Made by a program: the position numbers and the translations under genes. Below, piece by piece: positions 1 to 8,625 of a stretch of DNA of 33,284 nucleotides; position 1 is the first letter of the stretch, and each line of letters opens with the position of its first letter. The stretch is taken from assembly GCA_017645925.1 (NCBI GenBank), contig JAGCNN010000076.1, positions 1 to 33,284 on the forward strand, in the 5' to 3' direction. This DNA is from Bacteroidales bacterium (GTDB lineage Bacteria; Bacteroidota; Bacteroidia; Bacteroidales; ML635J-15). The notes beneath the pieces were generated by a model, which searched no databases, had not been told where the DNA came from, and saw only the letters and a list, made by a program, of their open reading frames with translations.

Positions 1-3000
1 AAGCCGTGTCCCTGCAGACCTACGAGCAAGCCGTGTCCCGGGTCGATGATGTAGCGTGGTTCTGTGTAGTAGCCTGCCCAGAATGCCTGGAAGCTGACAG
101 CGCCAAGTTGCGGTATCCATTCGCGGAACATTTCGGAGCAAATCTCAAGGAAGTTCTGTGCGTTGAACTTCAAGTTCTTGCCAGCTTCTGCTGCATCAAC
201 ACCCGGAGATGCGCAACCGATGATTTGTCCGGTTTCCTTGAACTGCTGTCCGTAAACTGCCGAGAATCCCTTGTATTGACGGCGGTCGATGAGCATATCC
301 AAGCACTCACCGTCCTTACCCATCATTGGCAGACGACCTGTGATAAATGCCTGGTGCTTGATTGGGTAAAGTCCAGTTTCGATACCGAGTTGCTTTGCAA
401 ATTTTGCTGCCTGGTAACCGAGCGAGTTTACAAAGTGTTCGCAGTGGTATTCAACGAATTCCTTGTCGTGGTTGTAAACCAACGCCATGAACCCCTTTGC
501 TGTACGCTGAACTTCAACCAAGCGGCAGTCTTCGAGCAGTACGCCACCCTTTTCGCAAGCCAAGTGACGGATGTAGTCGATTACCTTGCCCGGAGTTGCC
601 TGCCAGCAGTTGTTGGTTACGCATGCTGCGCTGTAAGTGTCGAGATTCGGGTTGAAGTATGGTGAAATTTCCTTCTGGAAATCCTTTCTGTCAACCATAT
701 AGCCGTCCGACCAGCCAAGCGATGCTTCCAACGACTTGTAAGTTGCCTCATCGTGTGCGAAGCCTACATAGCGGATTGGATAGTAGCCGACGTTGGTCTT
801 GCTTTGCAATTCGCGGAAAATATCCTGGTTGTGGTTTGCGATGTCGGCAATTTCGGGAACCGAGAATGCTGGACGACCACCACCGATGCAACGCCATGAC
901 GAACCGCGTTCTGCATTACAGAGAACGGTCTTCTTGCCAGCTTCGGAGAAATAGCGGAACAATGCGCTACCTGCGATACCGCCACCTGCTACAAATACGT
1001 CGCACTCAACGCGCTTGGTATTCTTGCCTGCGATAAATTCGACTGGTTTGTTGGTCGGCTGCATATCGTTGATTGTAACTTGGTTCGACAGAGGTCCACG
1101 TGGTGTAGCATCGCCAACAACCTCTATTCCGTAGCCGCGGAGCAACTGCTTTACGCGCGGAATACAACGTTTACCACGGCAAGTACCCATACCGATACGG
1201 GTTGTGTGCTTCAGTTCGTCAACCGAAATAACCTTGCGGTCGCCAATGACTTCGAGTAACTTGTCGAGTTGAACGTCTTCGCAGTGGCAGATGTAAGCAG
1301 GTTCCTTGCCGTCCTTCTTTGTCGGGTTCATTGCAACCTTCTCGCCAAAGTTCTTCTTCAGGATAAAGCCTGTAACTTCAGTCAGCTTTTCACCGCTTAT
1401 GTCGGTAGCCTTTACGCGGGCAACGTTGGTCTTGTTTTCGTTAATCTTGATGTGTTCAACAACGCCTTCGCCAACCTTTTCGCCGTTGTCGTTGATAAGT
1501 ACAACCTCAACATTTTCGTCAACATGGTATTCGATAGGCAGGAACAATATGTTCTTCTGCAAGTTGTAACCGAAAATTGCAAGACCTGGGCAGTGCGAAA
1601 CACATTCCATACAGCCTATACACTTGTTGTAGTCGATTTCGGGAACCGATGAGGTGGATGCCTTTGTGATTGCGCCTTGTGGACAAGAGAACGAACATGG
1701 GTTGCAGGCAAATCCGTAGAGACAGTCGGCAACAACAAATCCGCGAGTGTTCATACGTTCGCTTGTCGGCTTGTTAGGAGACTGCAAAACACGTACTGGA
1801 CGTTGCTGTGCGTCGATATACTCCTTCGAAACTGCTAGATAGTCGTCGTAGTTGACGCGTTTGCCCATCTGCATTGCTATTTCGAGAGCAACCTGCTTTC
1901 CGCGAAGTACTGCGCAGGTACCTTCGCCAACGCGAACAGCATCGCCGGCACCAAATACGTTTGCTCCGAAAACTTCGCGTCCCTTTGTGAGCAACTGGCT
2001 GTCGGAGATAAGACCAGTACAGATATTTATCACGTCAATGCCTTCGATAACCTTTTCGGTGCCTGGGATTGGCTGGAAGTTCTTGCATTCTGCAATTACT
2101 GCACCAACAATGCCAGTGTGGGTTTCGTTTGGAATTGCGCGGAGCAATGTGTGTGATGTATAAATAGGTATGCCCAATCTGCGAACACGGTTTGCCTGAA
2201 CCGGGAATCCGCCTTCGTGATCCATTGCCTCAACTATTGCTACAACCTTTGCGCCTGCCTGTGTTGCCTGATACGATGTGAGGTAGCCGATGTTTCCTGC
2301 ACCTATTGAAAGTATGCGTTTGCCGAGAAGTGTGTGCTCCACGTTCATCATTTTCTGGACAACTGCAGCGGTGTAAACGCCTGGAAGGTCGTCGTTTTCG
2401 AATACCGGCATAAACGGAACAGCACCGGTAGCAACTACAAGATGTTCTGCATCGATGTAGCTAATGCTTCCGTCGCGAAGGTTTTTGCATGCTACGCGCT
2501 TGCCTTCGAGCAAGTCCCATACAGTAGTGTTGAGGAAAATATTGCTGTGGTCGTCACCGGCAAGTGTCTTTGCAATGTCGAAGCCACGCATGCCACCATA
2601 GATTTTCTCCTTTTCGAAGAAGAAGAACTGGTGGGTCTGCATGTTGAACTGACCGCCAATGCGTTCATTGTTATCTACAACTATGTTGGCAATGCCCATT
2701 TCGTTGAGTTTCTCGCGGCAAGCCAGACCAGCAGGACCTGCACCGATTATTACGACCTGGGTCTTGTAAACCTTGCGGGTATTGTCCTTCGGTTCGATGA
2801 CCTGTGGAAAATAGTCCTGTGGGATTTCGCGAACCGACTTAACTCCGTCGACTGGAGTTATGCAGATACGCTTGATTTCGCCGTCGACGAGCATCTGGCA
2901 AGCACCGCACTTTCCGATGCCGCACTCGAGGCTGCGTTCGCGTCCGTCGATGCTGTGGCTGTGTACTGGGAAACCTGCTTGATGCAAGGCTGCTGCAATT

Positions 3001-3101
3001 GTATAACCTTTCTGTCCTGTAACCTTCTGACCGTTGTATTCAAATGTGGTCTGTTCGGTTTGCGGAATGTCCAAAATTGGATGTTCGGTAATCTTGTACA
3101 T
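1..3101 (-). CDS. Multi-cofactor FAD/Fe-S oxidoreductase (HcnABC / proline-dehydrogenase-like fusion), 3' end outside window
   Basis: About 1,033 residues are visible; no stop is reached at the left edge. Domains in order: an HcnA/sarcosine-oxidase-alpha-like [2Fe-2S] domain (Cys60, 65, 68, 80); an HcnB-like FAD/NAD Rossmann domain (GAGPAG from about residue 120, a second nucleotide fold near 260-300); a ferredoxin-like segment with eight Cys (460, 466, 469, 473 and 494, 497, 500, 504) fit for two [4Fe-4S] clusters; a BFD-like [2Fe-2S] domain (CHC at 605-607, CRGKRC at 641-646); and a DAO-type FAD domain (GGGIAG at 706-711) whose C-terminal FAD loop is near the edge. In HcnABC, opine oxidases and archaeal proline dehydrogenases these modules sit on separate subunits and oxidise an amino or imino substrate. 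The substrate here is unknown. The ATG at 3101 is the first in frame and the ferredoxin fold begins just after it. It is divergent from kamD. Confidence 0.85.
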   Translation of the reverse strand, partial: MYKITEHPILDIPQTEQTTFEYNGQKVTGQKGYTIAAALHQAGFPVHSHSIDGRERSLECGIGKCGACQMLVDGEIKRICITPVDGVKSVREIPQDYFPQVIEPKDNTRKVYKTQVVIIGAGPAGLACREKLNEMGIANIVVDNNERIGGQFNMQTHQFFFFEKEKIYGGMRGFDIAKTLAGDDHSNIFLNTTVWDLLEGKRVACKNLRDGSISYIDAEHLVVATGAVPFMPVFENDDLPGVYTAAVVQKMMNVEHTLLGKRILSIGAGNIGYLTSYQATQAGAKVVAIVEAMDHEGGFPVQANRVRRLGIPIYTSHTLLRAIPNETHTGIVGAVIAECKNFQPIPGTEKVIEGIDVINICTGLISDSQLLTKGREVFGANVFGAGDAVRVGEGTCAVLRGKQVALEIAMQMGKRVNYDDYLAVSKEYIDAQQRPVRVLQSPNKPTSERMNTRGFVVADCLYGFACNPCSFSCPQGAITKASTSSVPEIDYNKCIGCMECVSHCPGLAIFGYNLQKNILFLPIEYHVDENVEVVLINDNGEKVGEGVVEHIKINENKTNVARVKATDISGEKLTEVTGFILKKNFGEKVAMNPTKKDGKEPAYICHCEDVQLDKLLEVIGDRKVISVDELKHTTRIGMGTCRGKRCIPRVKQLLRGYGIEVVGDATPRGPLSNQVTINDMQPTNKPVEFIAGKNTKRVECDVFVAGGGIAGSALFRYFSEAGKKTVLCNAERGSSWRCIGGGRPAFSVPEIADIANHNQDIFRELQSKTNVGYYPIRYVGFAHDEATYKSLEASLGWSDGYMVDRKDFQKEISPYFNPNLDTYSAACVTNNCWQATPGKVIDYIRHLACEKGGVLLEDCRLVEVQRTAKGFMALVYNHDKEFVEYHCEHFVNSLGYQAAKFAKQLGIETGLYPIKHQAFITGRLPMMGKDGECLDMLIDRRQYKGFSAVYGQQFKETGQIIGCASPGVDAAEAGKNLKFNAQNFLEICSEMFREWIPQLGAVSFQAFWAGYYTEPRYIIDPGHGLLVGLQGHG

Positions 3102-3269
3102 TTTCTTTGTTTTTATAAAAAACTATATATCAGTTAATTAAATTAAAAATCATCGTAAATTTTTGTGGCGTTAAATTTACATTTTTTTTCTATCGGTATT
3201 TGCAACGTTACAAAAAAACTGAAAAAAATATTATTTTTGTTGATAATTAGCGAGTTATGTTTTCCCCAA

Positions 3270-3292
3270 GTAGAGACGTTGCGTGCAACGTC
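3270..3292. repeat. Palindromic intergenic repeat, copy 1
   Basis: A 23-bp unit contains the core GACGTTGCGTGCAACGTC, an inverted repeat with 8-bp arms and a 2-bp centre, preceded by GTAGA. An identical unit lies at 3331-3353. From memory, similar GTAGAGACGTTGC palindromes are dispersed in genomes of Bacteroidota and Cyanobacteria. The origin (REP-like or MITE remnant) is inferred. Confidence 0.8.
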
Positions 3293-3330
3293 CTGCATCA
3301 GTTATGTTTGAAATAGGTTGTTCCTATTTT

Positions 3331-3353
3331 GTAGAGACGTTGCGTGCAACGTC
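3331..3353. repeat. Palindromic intergenic repeat, copy 2
   Basis: This is an exact 23-bp direct copy of the unit at 3270-3292, with a start-to-start distance of 61 bp. Each copy can form a hairpin with 8-bp arms, and the two copies could also recombine or pair with each other. Confidence 0.8.
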
Positions 3354-3497
3354 TGTTCTATTTGTATATTGAGCATTGTTTTAGGTTGTTTGTTGGTTTG
3401 AAAGCATTTCTAAATTTTTCACGCTACATATTTTTGTATTTTTACATCGATTGAAAACGAAATATAGTTTTTAGTCTTCATGTTCAGAAATTTTAGT

Positions 3498-3505
3498 TAA
3501 CTTTG
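3498..3505 (+). promoter_or_regulatory. Bacteroidota -7 promoter element of kamD
   Basis: TAACTTTG matches the TAnnTTTG consensus and lies 34 bp before the kamD ATG. No good -33 TTG/TTTG is visible at the expected 17-23 bp spacing, so only the -7 part is supported. Confidence 0.55.
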
Positions 3506-3539
3506 CAAAATTCTAAATTACGCTAATAAGAAGACAAAT

Positions 3540-5096
3540 ATGAATACTAGCAAAGTAGGTCTCGACTTTGAAAAAGTTGAATATGCAAGAGGAAAAGCAA
3601 GGGAAATTGCTAACCAAGTACAGGATTTCGTTGAAAACTACACCACAGTAGCAGTAGAAAGAACTTTATGCCGATTGCTCGGAATTGATGGCATAGACAG
3701 CAATGATGTTCCGTTGCCAAATGTTGTAGTTGAAGAACTTAAGGCTAAAGGTGTCCTGAACCAAGGTGTAATGTTCTACATTGGCAATGCAATGGTTGAA
3801 ACAAAGTTGTCGGCACAGGAAATTGCAGAGCAGATTTCTACAGGAAAACTTGACATTACTAAGCTCCCGATTCACCCGATGGTGGAAATCAAAAAAGCCC
3901 TTGAACCTACAATCAATAAAACAATAGAAAAAATCAGAGGTAACCGTCTCCGTCGCGAAAACTATATCAATACTATTGGCGAAGGCAGCAAACCTTACCT
4001 TTATATTATTGTTGCAACAGGTAACATCTACGAAGATGTCGTTCAAGCTCAGGCTGGTGCACGCCAAGGCGCCGACATTATCGCTGTTATCCGTACCACA
4101 GGACAGAGCCTTCTCGACTATGTTCCATACGGTGCAACTACCGAAGGTTTCGGCGGCACATTTGCAACACAGGAAAACTTCCGCATAATGCGTAAGGCTC
4201 TTGACGAAGTTGGCGAGGAAGTTGGCCGCTACATTCGCCTTTGCAACTACTGCTCTGGCTTGTGTATGCCCGAAATTGCAGCAATGGGTGCACTTGAAGG
4301 CCTAGATGTTATGCTTAACGATGCTCTCTACGGAATCCTTTTCCGCGACATCAACATGCAGCGTACGCTTATCGACCAGTATTTCTCAAGAATAATCAAT
4401 GGTTTTGCTGGCGTTATCATCAACACTGGCGAGGACAACTACCTTACCACTGCCGATGCATACGAAGAAGCTCACACCGTTCTTGCATCCGACCTTATCA
4501 ACGAACAGCTTGCATTGTTGGCCGGTCTTCCCGAAGAACAGATGGGACTTGGACACGCTTTCGAAATGGATCCGAAACTGGAAAACGGATTCCTCTACGA
4601 ACTTGCTCAGGCACAGATGATTCGCGAAATCTTCCCGAAGGCACCACTTAAATATATGCCTCCTACAAAGTTCATGACTGGTAACATCTTCCGTGGACAT
4701 CTACAAGATGCACTGTTCAATATCATTGGTATATGGACGCATCAAGGTCTGCAACTTCTCGGTATGCCAACCGAAGCTATCCACACGCCTTTCATGAGCG
4801 ACCGTTACTTGTCGATTGAAAACGCCAAGTACATTTTCAACAACATGAAGAGCATTGGCGAGGAAGTTGAGTTCAAGGAAAATGGTATAATCAGGAAGCG
4901 TGCTGCCGAAGTACTTGACAATGCAACAAAACTTTTGGAACACATGGTTGACGAAGGTTTGTTCACCGCACTGGAAAAAGGTATTTTTGCAAACATCAAG
5001 CGTCCAAAGAATGGCGGTAAAGGTCTTGCTGGAGTTACCGAAAAGGGTGAAAACTATTTCAACCCGTTTGTTGACCTGATGAAGGGAAAGAAATAA
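3540..5096 (+). CDS. kamD: Lysine 5,6-aminomutase, alpha subunit (KamD)
   Basis: This 518-residue protein matches KamD in length and in long conserved blocks, for example VATGNIYED (about 160), IRTTGQSLLDYVPYGATTEG (about 180-200), YCSGLCMPEIAAMGA, NDALYGILFRDINMQRT, INTGEDNYLTTADA and the KRPKNGGKGL tail. KamD is the TIM-barrel subunit of the adenosylcobalamin- and PLP-dependent enzyme that moves the terminal amino group of D-lysine or L-beta-lysine in lysine fermentation. In the characterised enzyme, the PLP-binding lysine and the cobalamin-binding Rossmann domain are on the beta subunit KamE, usually encoded just downstream. Here a terminator and a convergent gene follow, so kamE must be elsewhere if the enzyme works. 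The ATG follows a -7 box by 34 bp. Confidence 0.95.
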   Translation: MNTSKVGLDFEKVEYARGKAREIANQVQDFVENYTTVAVERTLCRLLGIDGIDSNDVPLPNVVVEELKAKGVLNQGVMFYIGNAMVETKLSAQEIAEQISTGKLDITKLPIHPMVEIKKALEPTINKTIEKIRGNRLRRENYINTIGEGSKPYLYIIVATGNIYEDVVQAQAGARQGADIIAVIRTTGQSLLDYVPYGATTEGFGGTFATQENFRIMRKALDEVGEEVGRYIRLCNYCSGLCMPEIAAMGALEGLDVMLNDALYGILFRDINMQRTLIDQYFSRIINGFAGVIINTGEDNYLTTADAYEEAHTVLASDLINEQLALLAGLPEEQMGLGHAFEMDPKLENGFLYELAQAQMIREIFPKAPLKYMPPTKFMTGNIFRGHLQDALFNIIGIWTHQGLQLLGMPTEAIHTPFMSDRYLSIENAKYIFNNMKSIGEEVEFKENGIIRKRAAEVLDNATKLLEHMVDEGLFTALEKGIFANIKRPKNGGKGLAGVTEKGENYFNPFVDLMKGKK

Positions 5097-5119
5097 ATGT
5101 TACGACACAATACTTTGCT

Positions 5120-5150
5120 GAAAGGTCGTCGTGATGACGGCCTTTCTTTT
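5120..5150 (+). terminator. Rho-independent terminator of kamD
   Basis: A hairpin with arms GAAAGGTCGTC / GACGGCCTTTC (one T-G wobble) and a 5-nt loop is followed by TTTT, 23 bp after the kamD stop. The leftward reading of this site lacks a T-run, so it is assigned to kamD only. Confidence 0.85.
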
Positions 5151-5151
5151 G

Positions 5152-7146
5152 TCAATATAATACCGCAAAAATATCGTCGCAATAAACTTTTGTTTCCGAA
5201 GGATTGTAAATATAAACCTTGAAAATAGAATATTCACTGAAATTTTCAGGCAAATCGAAATCAACAATAATGTCCCGCCAAGCCTGCGTTCTCCTTGTTT
5301 TCTCGGTTATCCTAACGCTCTTCCACACATTCTCAACATTTGAACCCAATGCCTCGAATACGATGCAGGCATCCTCATTCTCATCGTTTAGATACACTTG
5401 CAATGCTAAAGAAAGTCTTTTTGCTTCAGGGCACTTTGACACACTATCAACCAATGTTATGCTATATGGATTTTCTCCGCACGCCAATGAAGAATGGCTG
5501 CCGGAATAAGAATTTTCTGTCGTTAATGTTTGCAACTGTTCCCAACTAGACTCCTCCTCACAGTCGGAATAAAAATATCTTGCATGCTCAAAATCAGCCC
5601 AATCAAGCCCAAACCTGTTTCCAACATACCTGAAAACATACAATACCATCCCCGTATCAAAGCCAGAATAATATTCGCAAATCTTTTCATCAAACTTCGG
5701 AATAGACTGCGACTGATATTCAAAGCCAAGACTTTCGAGTACTTCAAACGGATTTCTACCTGAAAATTCACCAACGCAAACCATCTGTTCCAAATCGCAC
5801 TTTCGGCAGGTAAAGAAGTTTACAGCGTCTGACCTAAGCAACAGTCCTGTAGCGTAGATGTTTGTAAACTTTTTCATACTTGCATTTTCGTTCTTGTAGA
5901 AACCGCTTATCGCTCCAAAAGGTCCGTATGGATTTGAGTCGGGACCATGAATGATATTCACTTGCTCGTCCTTAAGATTGTCATTTATGTATTTTGCCAG
6001 ATAAAATTTCTGATATCCAGCCGATTTCGACATGTTTACTCCAAGTCCGACAATATTTACCAACGCAAATGCAGACAAAATGATATACAATGAAATTATC
6101 CAATACTTTTTCCCATTCCATTTTTTATCAATACAATCAATAACCGACATGAATATTGCTGGAACAAGGAAAGCCATCGGGAAAAGGAAACGAACTTCCT
6201 TGTGTGCTATCATTGAATGTACGACAAAGAAAGGAATCAAGCACCACAGATAGGGATTTTTCGGATTGCGAACAAGCAGATAAATTATTGCTGCTGCCAA
6301 AGGAATTCCAACAAAATACGACGGGTACGATACCAGATTGTACAGATAGAACCACCAAGGCTCAGTCCCAAACTTTGCAGCGCTCACTTCCGAATTTACC
6401 TTTACATACTTATATGGTGCAAACACAAATTCTCCATAGAACCAGCTATCTACTCCTATTCCAAGCAATGCGTAAGCCACTAAAAACGTGCAAGCTGGTA
6501 CGATGAAATATTTCCATTTCCTTTTGTCTATTAACAGCGCCCACAAACCGAAGCCGAAAATTGCCAGTCCCATCTGGAACCGAAAGATGAACGAGAGGGC
6601 AAGACATACGCCGAAAAGGACTTTCCGAACAACATCCTCCTTGCCCGAAAAGTAAATTGACAAGGCAAACAAGAAGAACGCACCTCCGAATGTTTCCGAC
6701 GAAAACCTGCACCCTATGTAAGGTATAAACCAAATAAGCAACGACAATGCAAGATAAACAATCCTTAACCTAGGATTTGTAATTCTATCTGCCGTACTTC
6801 TGACAAACAGTACTATTGCAAAATACGAAAGTACCGCTGCAAAAAGCCTCATAACCAAAGCCTGTGCAAACGGATCGGAAACCGAAATCAATTCAAAAAA
6901 TTTCAGGAAAGCAAGGCATATAGTTGGCTGTAACATTGGACGAATCTGTACATCGTACTCCCATGCTACCAAAGGTTCAAAAGTTCCCGACTTTAAACCA
7001 GCATATTCAATTATCTGAAACAGCTCATCAGCATGATGATAGCCATAGTTCGCGACAGCCGTAAAAATAAAGACAACAAATGCCAGCACATAAACAACCA
7101 TCTCCGGCATCCTGCCACCTAAGCGCGAAATAGCACTAATTTGCAT
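5152..7146 (-). CDS. GT22-like (Alg9/PIG-B-type) membrane glycosyltransferase with C-terminal soluble domain
   Basis: This is a 664-residue polytopic membrane protein. Features of the dolichyl/polyprenyl-phosphate mannosyltransferase GT22 group are visible: HHADE at 37-41 in the first luminal/periplasmic loop, AWEYDVQIRP at 61-70, RFQMG near 190, a VDSWFYGEF block near 232, and HKEVRFLFP near 315. About ten hydrophobic segments span residues 15-375. The last ~230 residues look soluble, and roughly 520-664 has the character of a beta-sandwich carbohydrate-binding domain (inferred from strand pattern only). It likely transfers a sugar from a lipid carrier to an envelope glycan on the periplasmic side; donor and acceptor are unknown. 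Its ATG overlaps the CNNM gene end by 11 bp, so it is the last gene of the coaX-lptC operon. Confidence 0.75.
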   Translation of the reverse strand: MQISAISRLGGRMPEMVVYVLAFVVFIFTAVANYGYHHADELFQIIEYAGLKSGTFEPLVAWEYDVQIRPMLQPTICLAFLKFFELISVSDPFAQALVMRLFAAVLSYFAIVLFVRSTADRITNPRLRIVYLALSLLIWFIPYIGCRFSSETFGGAFFLFALSIYFSGKEDVVRKVLFGVCLALSFIFRFQMGLAIFGFGLWALLIDKRKWKYFIVPACTFLVAYALLGIGVDSWFYGEFVFAPYKYVKVNSEVSAAKFGTEPWWFYLYNLVSYPSYFVGIPLAAAIIYLLVRNPKNPYLWCLIPFFVVHSMIAHKEVRFLFPMAFLVPAIFMSVIDCIDKKWNGKKYWIISLYIILSAFALVNIVGLGVNMSKSAGYQKFYLAKYINDNLKDEQVNIIHGPDSNPYGPFGAISGFYKNENASMKKFTNIYATGLLLRSDAVNFFTCRKCDLEQMVCVGEFSGRNPFEVLESLGFEYQSQSIPKFDEKICEYYSGFDTGMVLYVFRYVGNRFGLDWADFEHARYFYSDCEEESSWEQLQTLTTENSYSGSHSSLACGENPYSITLVDSVSKCPEAKRLSLALQVYLNDENEDACIVFEALGSNVENVWKSVRITEKTRRTQAWRDIIVDFDLPENFSEYSIFKVYIYNPSETKVYCDDIFAVLY

Positions 7147-8395
7147 AAAGCATCACCTTTACGATTTTTGTTCCTTTTATCTCCAGTATCCTGAAACGAT
7201 AAGTCTCGTCATTGTCAACTATCGTAACAATCTCGCCCGTCTTTGGAAAATTGCCTGAGAAATACATAATATAGCCAGCAATTGTCTCATACTCATCGGA
7301 TTCTGTCAGCGAATATCCATATTCCTCGTTGAATGTCTCTACATCTTCCAACCCCGACATTATGTAGTTTCCGTCCTTGTTGACAATTACCGAAAGCTCA
7401 TGTAAGTCATGTTCGTCCTCGAACTCTCCAAAAATCTCCTCCAGAATGTCTTCAACAGTAACGATGCCGCAGGTGCTTCCAAACTCGTCAACTACCACGG
7501 CTATGCTTCGGTTTGTAGTAATGAGGCGACCAAACAACTTCTTTGCCGACATTGTTTCGGGAACAACAAGTATCTGGCGCATTATATTGCGAAGCTTCTG
7601 CGGATTCTTGAAAATGTCCTTTATGTTTACGTAGCCGATAATATCATCTACATTCTCCTTATAAACCAGTAGGTTGGAATGTCCAGTTTCAACAAACATC
7701 TTGCGTACATCCTCTACCGAATCGTTTACCTGCACGGCAAGAATCTTGTTTCGCGGAATAATGCACTCACGCAACTTTATCGACGAGAAGTCCATCGCGT
7801 TCTGAAAAATCTTAAGTTCCTGTGCCGACTTGGCGGAAGATGAAAAATCGGTGCTGTTGTCTATAATATCCTCAATGTCAACCTTGCTAAACATGTTGTC
7901 TTTCTGATGGTCGTCTATCCTAACGCCAAAGATTCGTGTTATCAGCCGTGCAATCCACACCGAAATTACCACTATCGGATAGAACAGGAAATAGAAGAAT
8001 GCCACTGGCACTGCGAAAGTCTTCAATGCTGAATCGCTCAATATCCTAAACAATGTTTTCGGAAGAAATTCTGCAACGAAAAGCACAATTACCGTTGCTA
8101 TTATTGTTTGCAGCAGAAGAATAAGCATTTCGTTATTCAAATGAGCAAGCGGTTCTGCCAGCACCTTGGCCAAGAAAATACTGTAAACTACATTGACGAG
8201 GTTGTTCCCGACAAGCATTGTGGATATGTACTGCGAAGAATCCTTTGTTATCAACGCAAGAACTCTAGAATTAAAACCGTCCTTTTTGGTTGCAATCTCA
8301 AGTTTAAGCTTGTTGGATGTAACAAAAGCTATCTCCATTCCCGAAAAGAAGGCGGAAAGAACAAGCGCAAGCACTATGATTATCCAGTTCGCCAT
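7136..8395 (-). CDS. CNNM/CorC-family membrane protein (DUF21-CBS-CorC_HlyC; 'hemolysin' family)
   Basis: The 419 residues show the usual order: an N-terminal DUF21 membrane domain (about 1-190, starting with a hydrophobic stretch and the FFSGMEIAF signature), a paired CBS region (about 200-325, with CIIPRNKILAVQ and FGSTCGIVTVEDILEEIFGE) and a CorC_HlyC domain (about 340-419). Members include CNNM/CorC/MpfA proteins linked to magnesium and divalent cation homeostasis, and the gliding-associated GldE. The historic label 'hemolysin' is not a proven activity. The ATG shares one base with the upstream stop (TAATG), which indicates translational coupling. Confidence 0.88.
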   Translation of the reverse strand: MANWIIIVLALVLSAFFSGMEIAFVTSNKLKLEIATKKDGFNSRVLALITKDSSQYISTMLVGNNLVNVVYSIFLAKVLAEPLAHLNNEMLILLLQTIIATVIVLFVAEFLPKTLFRILSDSALKTFAVPVAFFYFLFYPIVVISVWIARLITRIFGVRIDDHQKDNMFSKVDIEDIIDNSTDFSSSAKSAQELKIFQNAMDFSSIKLRECIIPRNKILAVQVNDSVEDVRKMFVETGHSNLLVYKENVDDIIGYVNIKDIFKNPQKLRNIMRQILVVPETMSAKKLFGRLITTNRSIAVVVDEFGSTCGIVTVEDILEEIFGEFEDEHDLHELSVIVNKDGNYIMSGLEDVETFNEEYGYSLTESDEYETIAGYIMYFSGNFPKTGEIVTIVDNDETYRFRILEIKGTKIVKVMLYAN

Positions 8396-8625
8396 TATTT
8401 TTCTCCGTTACGCCTTTTTTCTCGCCGTTCATCATTTCTGCGCTGCATGAATCGCATGACGAACATTCCGGCGCTAATTATAGCCATCGCGTAGATAATC
8501 CATATCATCTTGTTCGATTCACCATCAAGCTTGGTTTGGTAGTATATGCCTGCTACAAGGCAGAAAATCGCCATTGCAAGCCACAGGCACTCAATTACAA
8601 TCAAAAAAATCCTTTTCTTATTCAT
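8395..8625 (-). CDS. Small two-helix membrane protein of unknown function
   Basis: The 76 residues contain two hydrophobic helices (about 6-29 and 40-60) and end in a strongly basic tail rich in Arg, Lys and Glu (RRNDERREKRRNGEK). No family is recognised. The start ATG overlaps the lptC stop by 8 bp and the stop overlaps the CNNM ATG by one base, so the gene is tightly built into the operon and is very probably real. The placement suggests an accessory role for LptC or the CNNM protein, but that is inference from position only. Confidence 0.8.
   Translation of the reverse strand: MNKKRIFLIVIECLWLAMAIFCLVAGIYYQTKLDGESNKMIWIIYAMAIISAGMFVMRFMQRRNDERREKRRNGEK

Larger units (their letters stand above)
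3102..3539. other. Divergent intergenic spacer between the oxidoreductase and kamD
   Basis: This 438-bp AT-rich spacer contains no convincing gene. It should hold the promoters of the leftward oxidoreductase and the rightward kamD. For kamD a -7 element is visible. For the oxidoreductase only a one-mismatch candidate was seen (TAACGTTG read leftward, 3210-3203). Two copies of a palindromic repeat lie in the middle. Confidence 0.7.

Noticed and set aside
6..3137. Several plus-strand open frames (e.g. 6-665, 1269-1652, 2334-3137)
   Set aside because: They are opposite-strand shadows of the large oxidoreductase, whose minus frame stays open for 3.1 kb with clear Fe-S and FAD motifs; the plus-strand peptides show no recognisable motif.
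5096..5151. A start of kamE after kamD
   Set aside because: Only a terminator fits in the 55-bp gap and the next gene is convergent.
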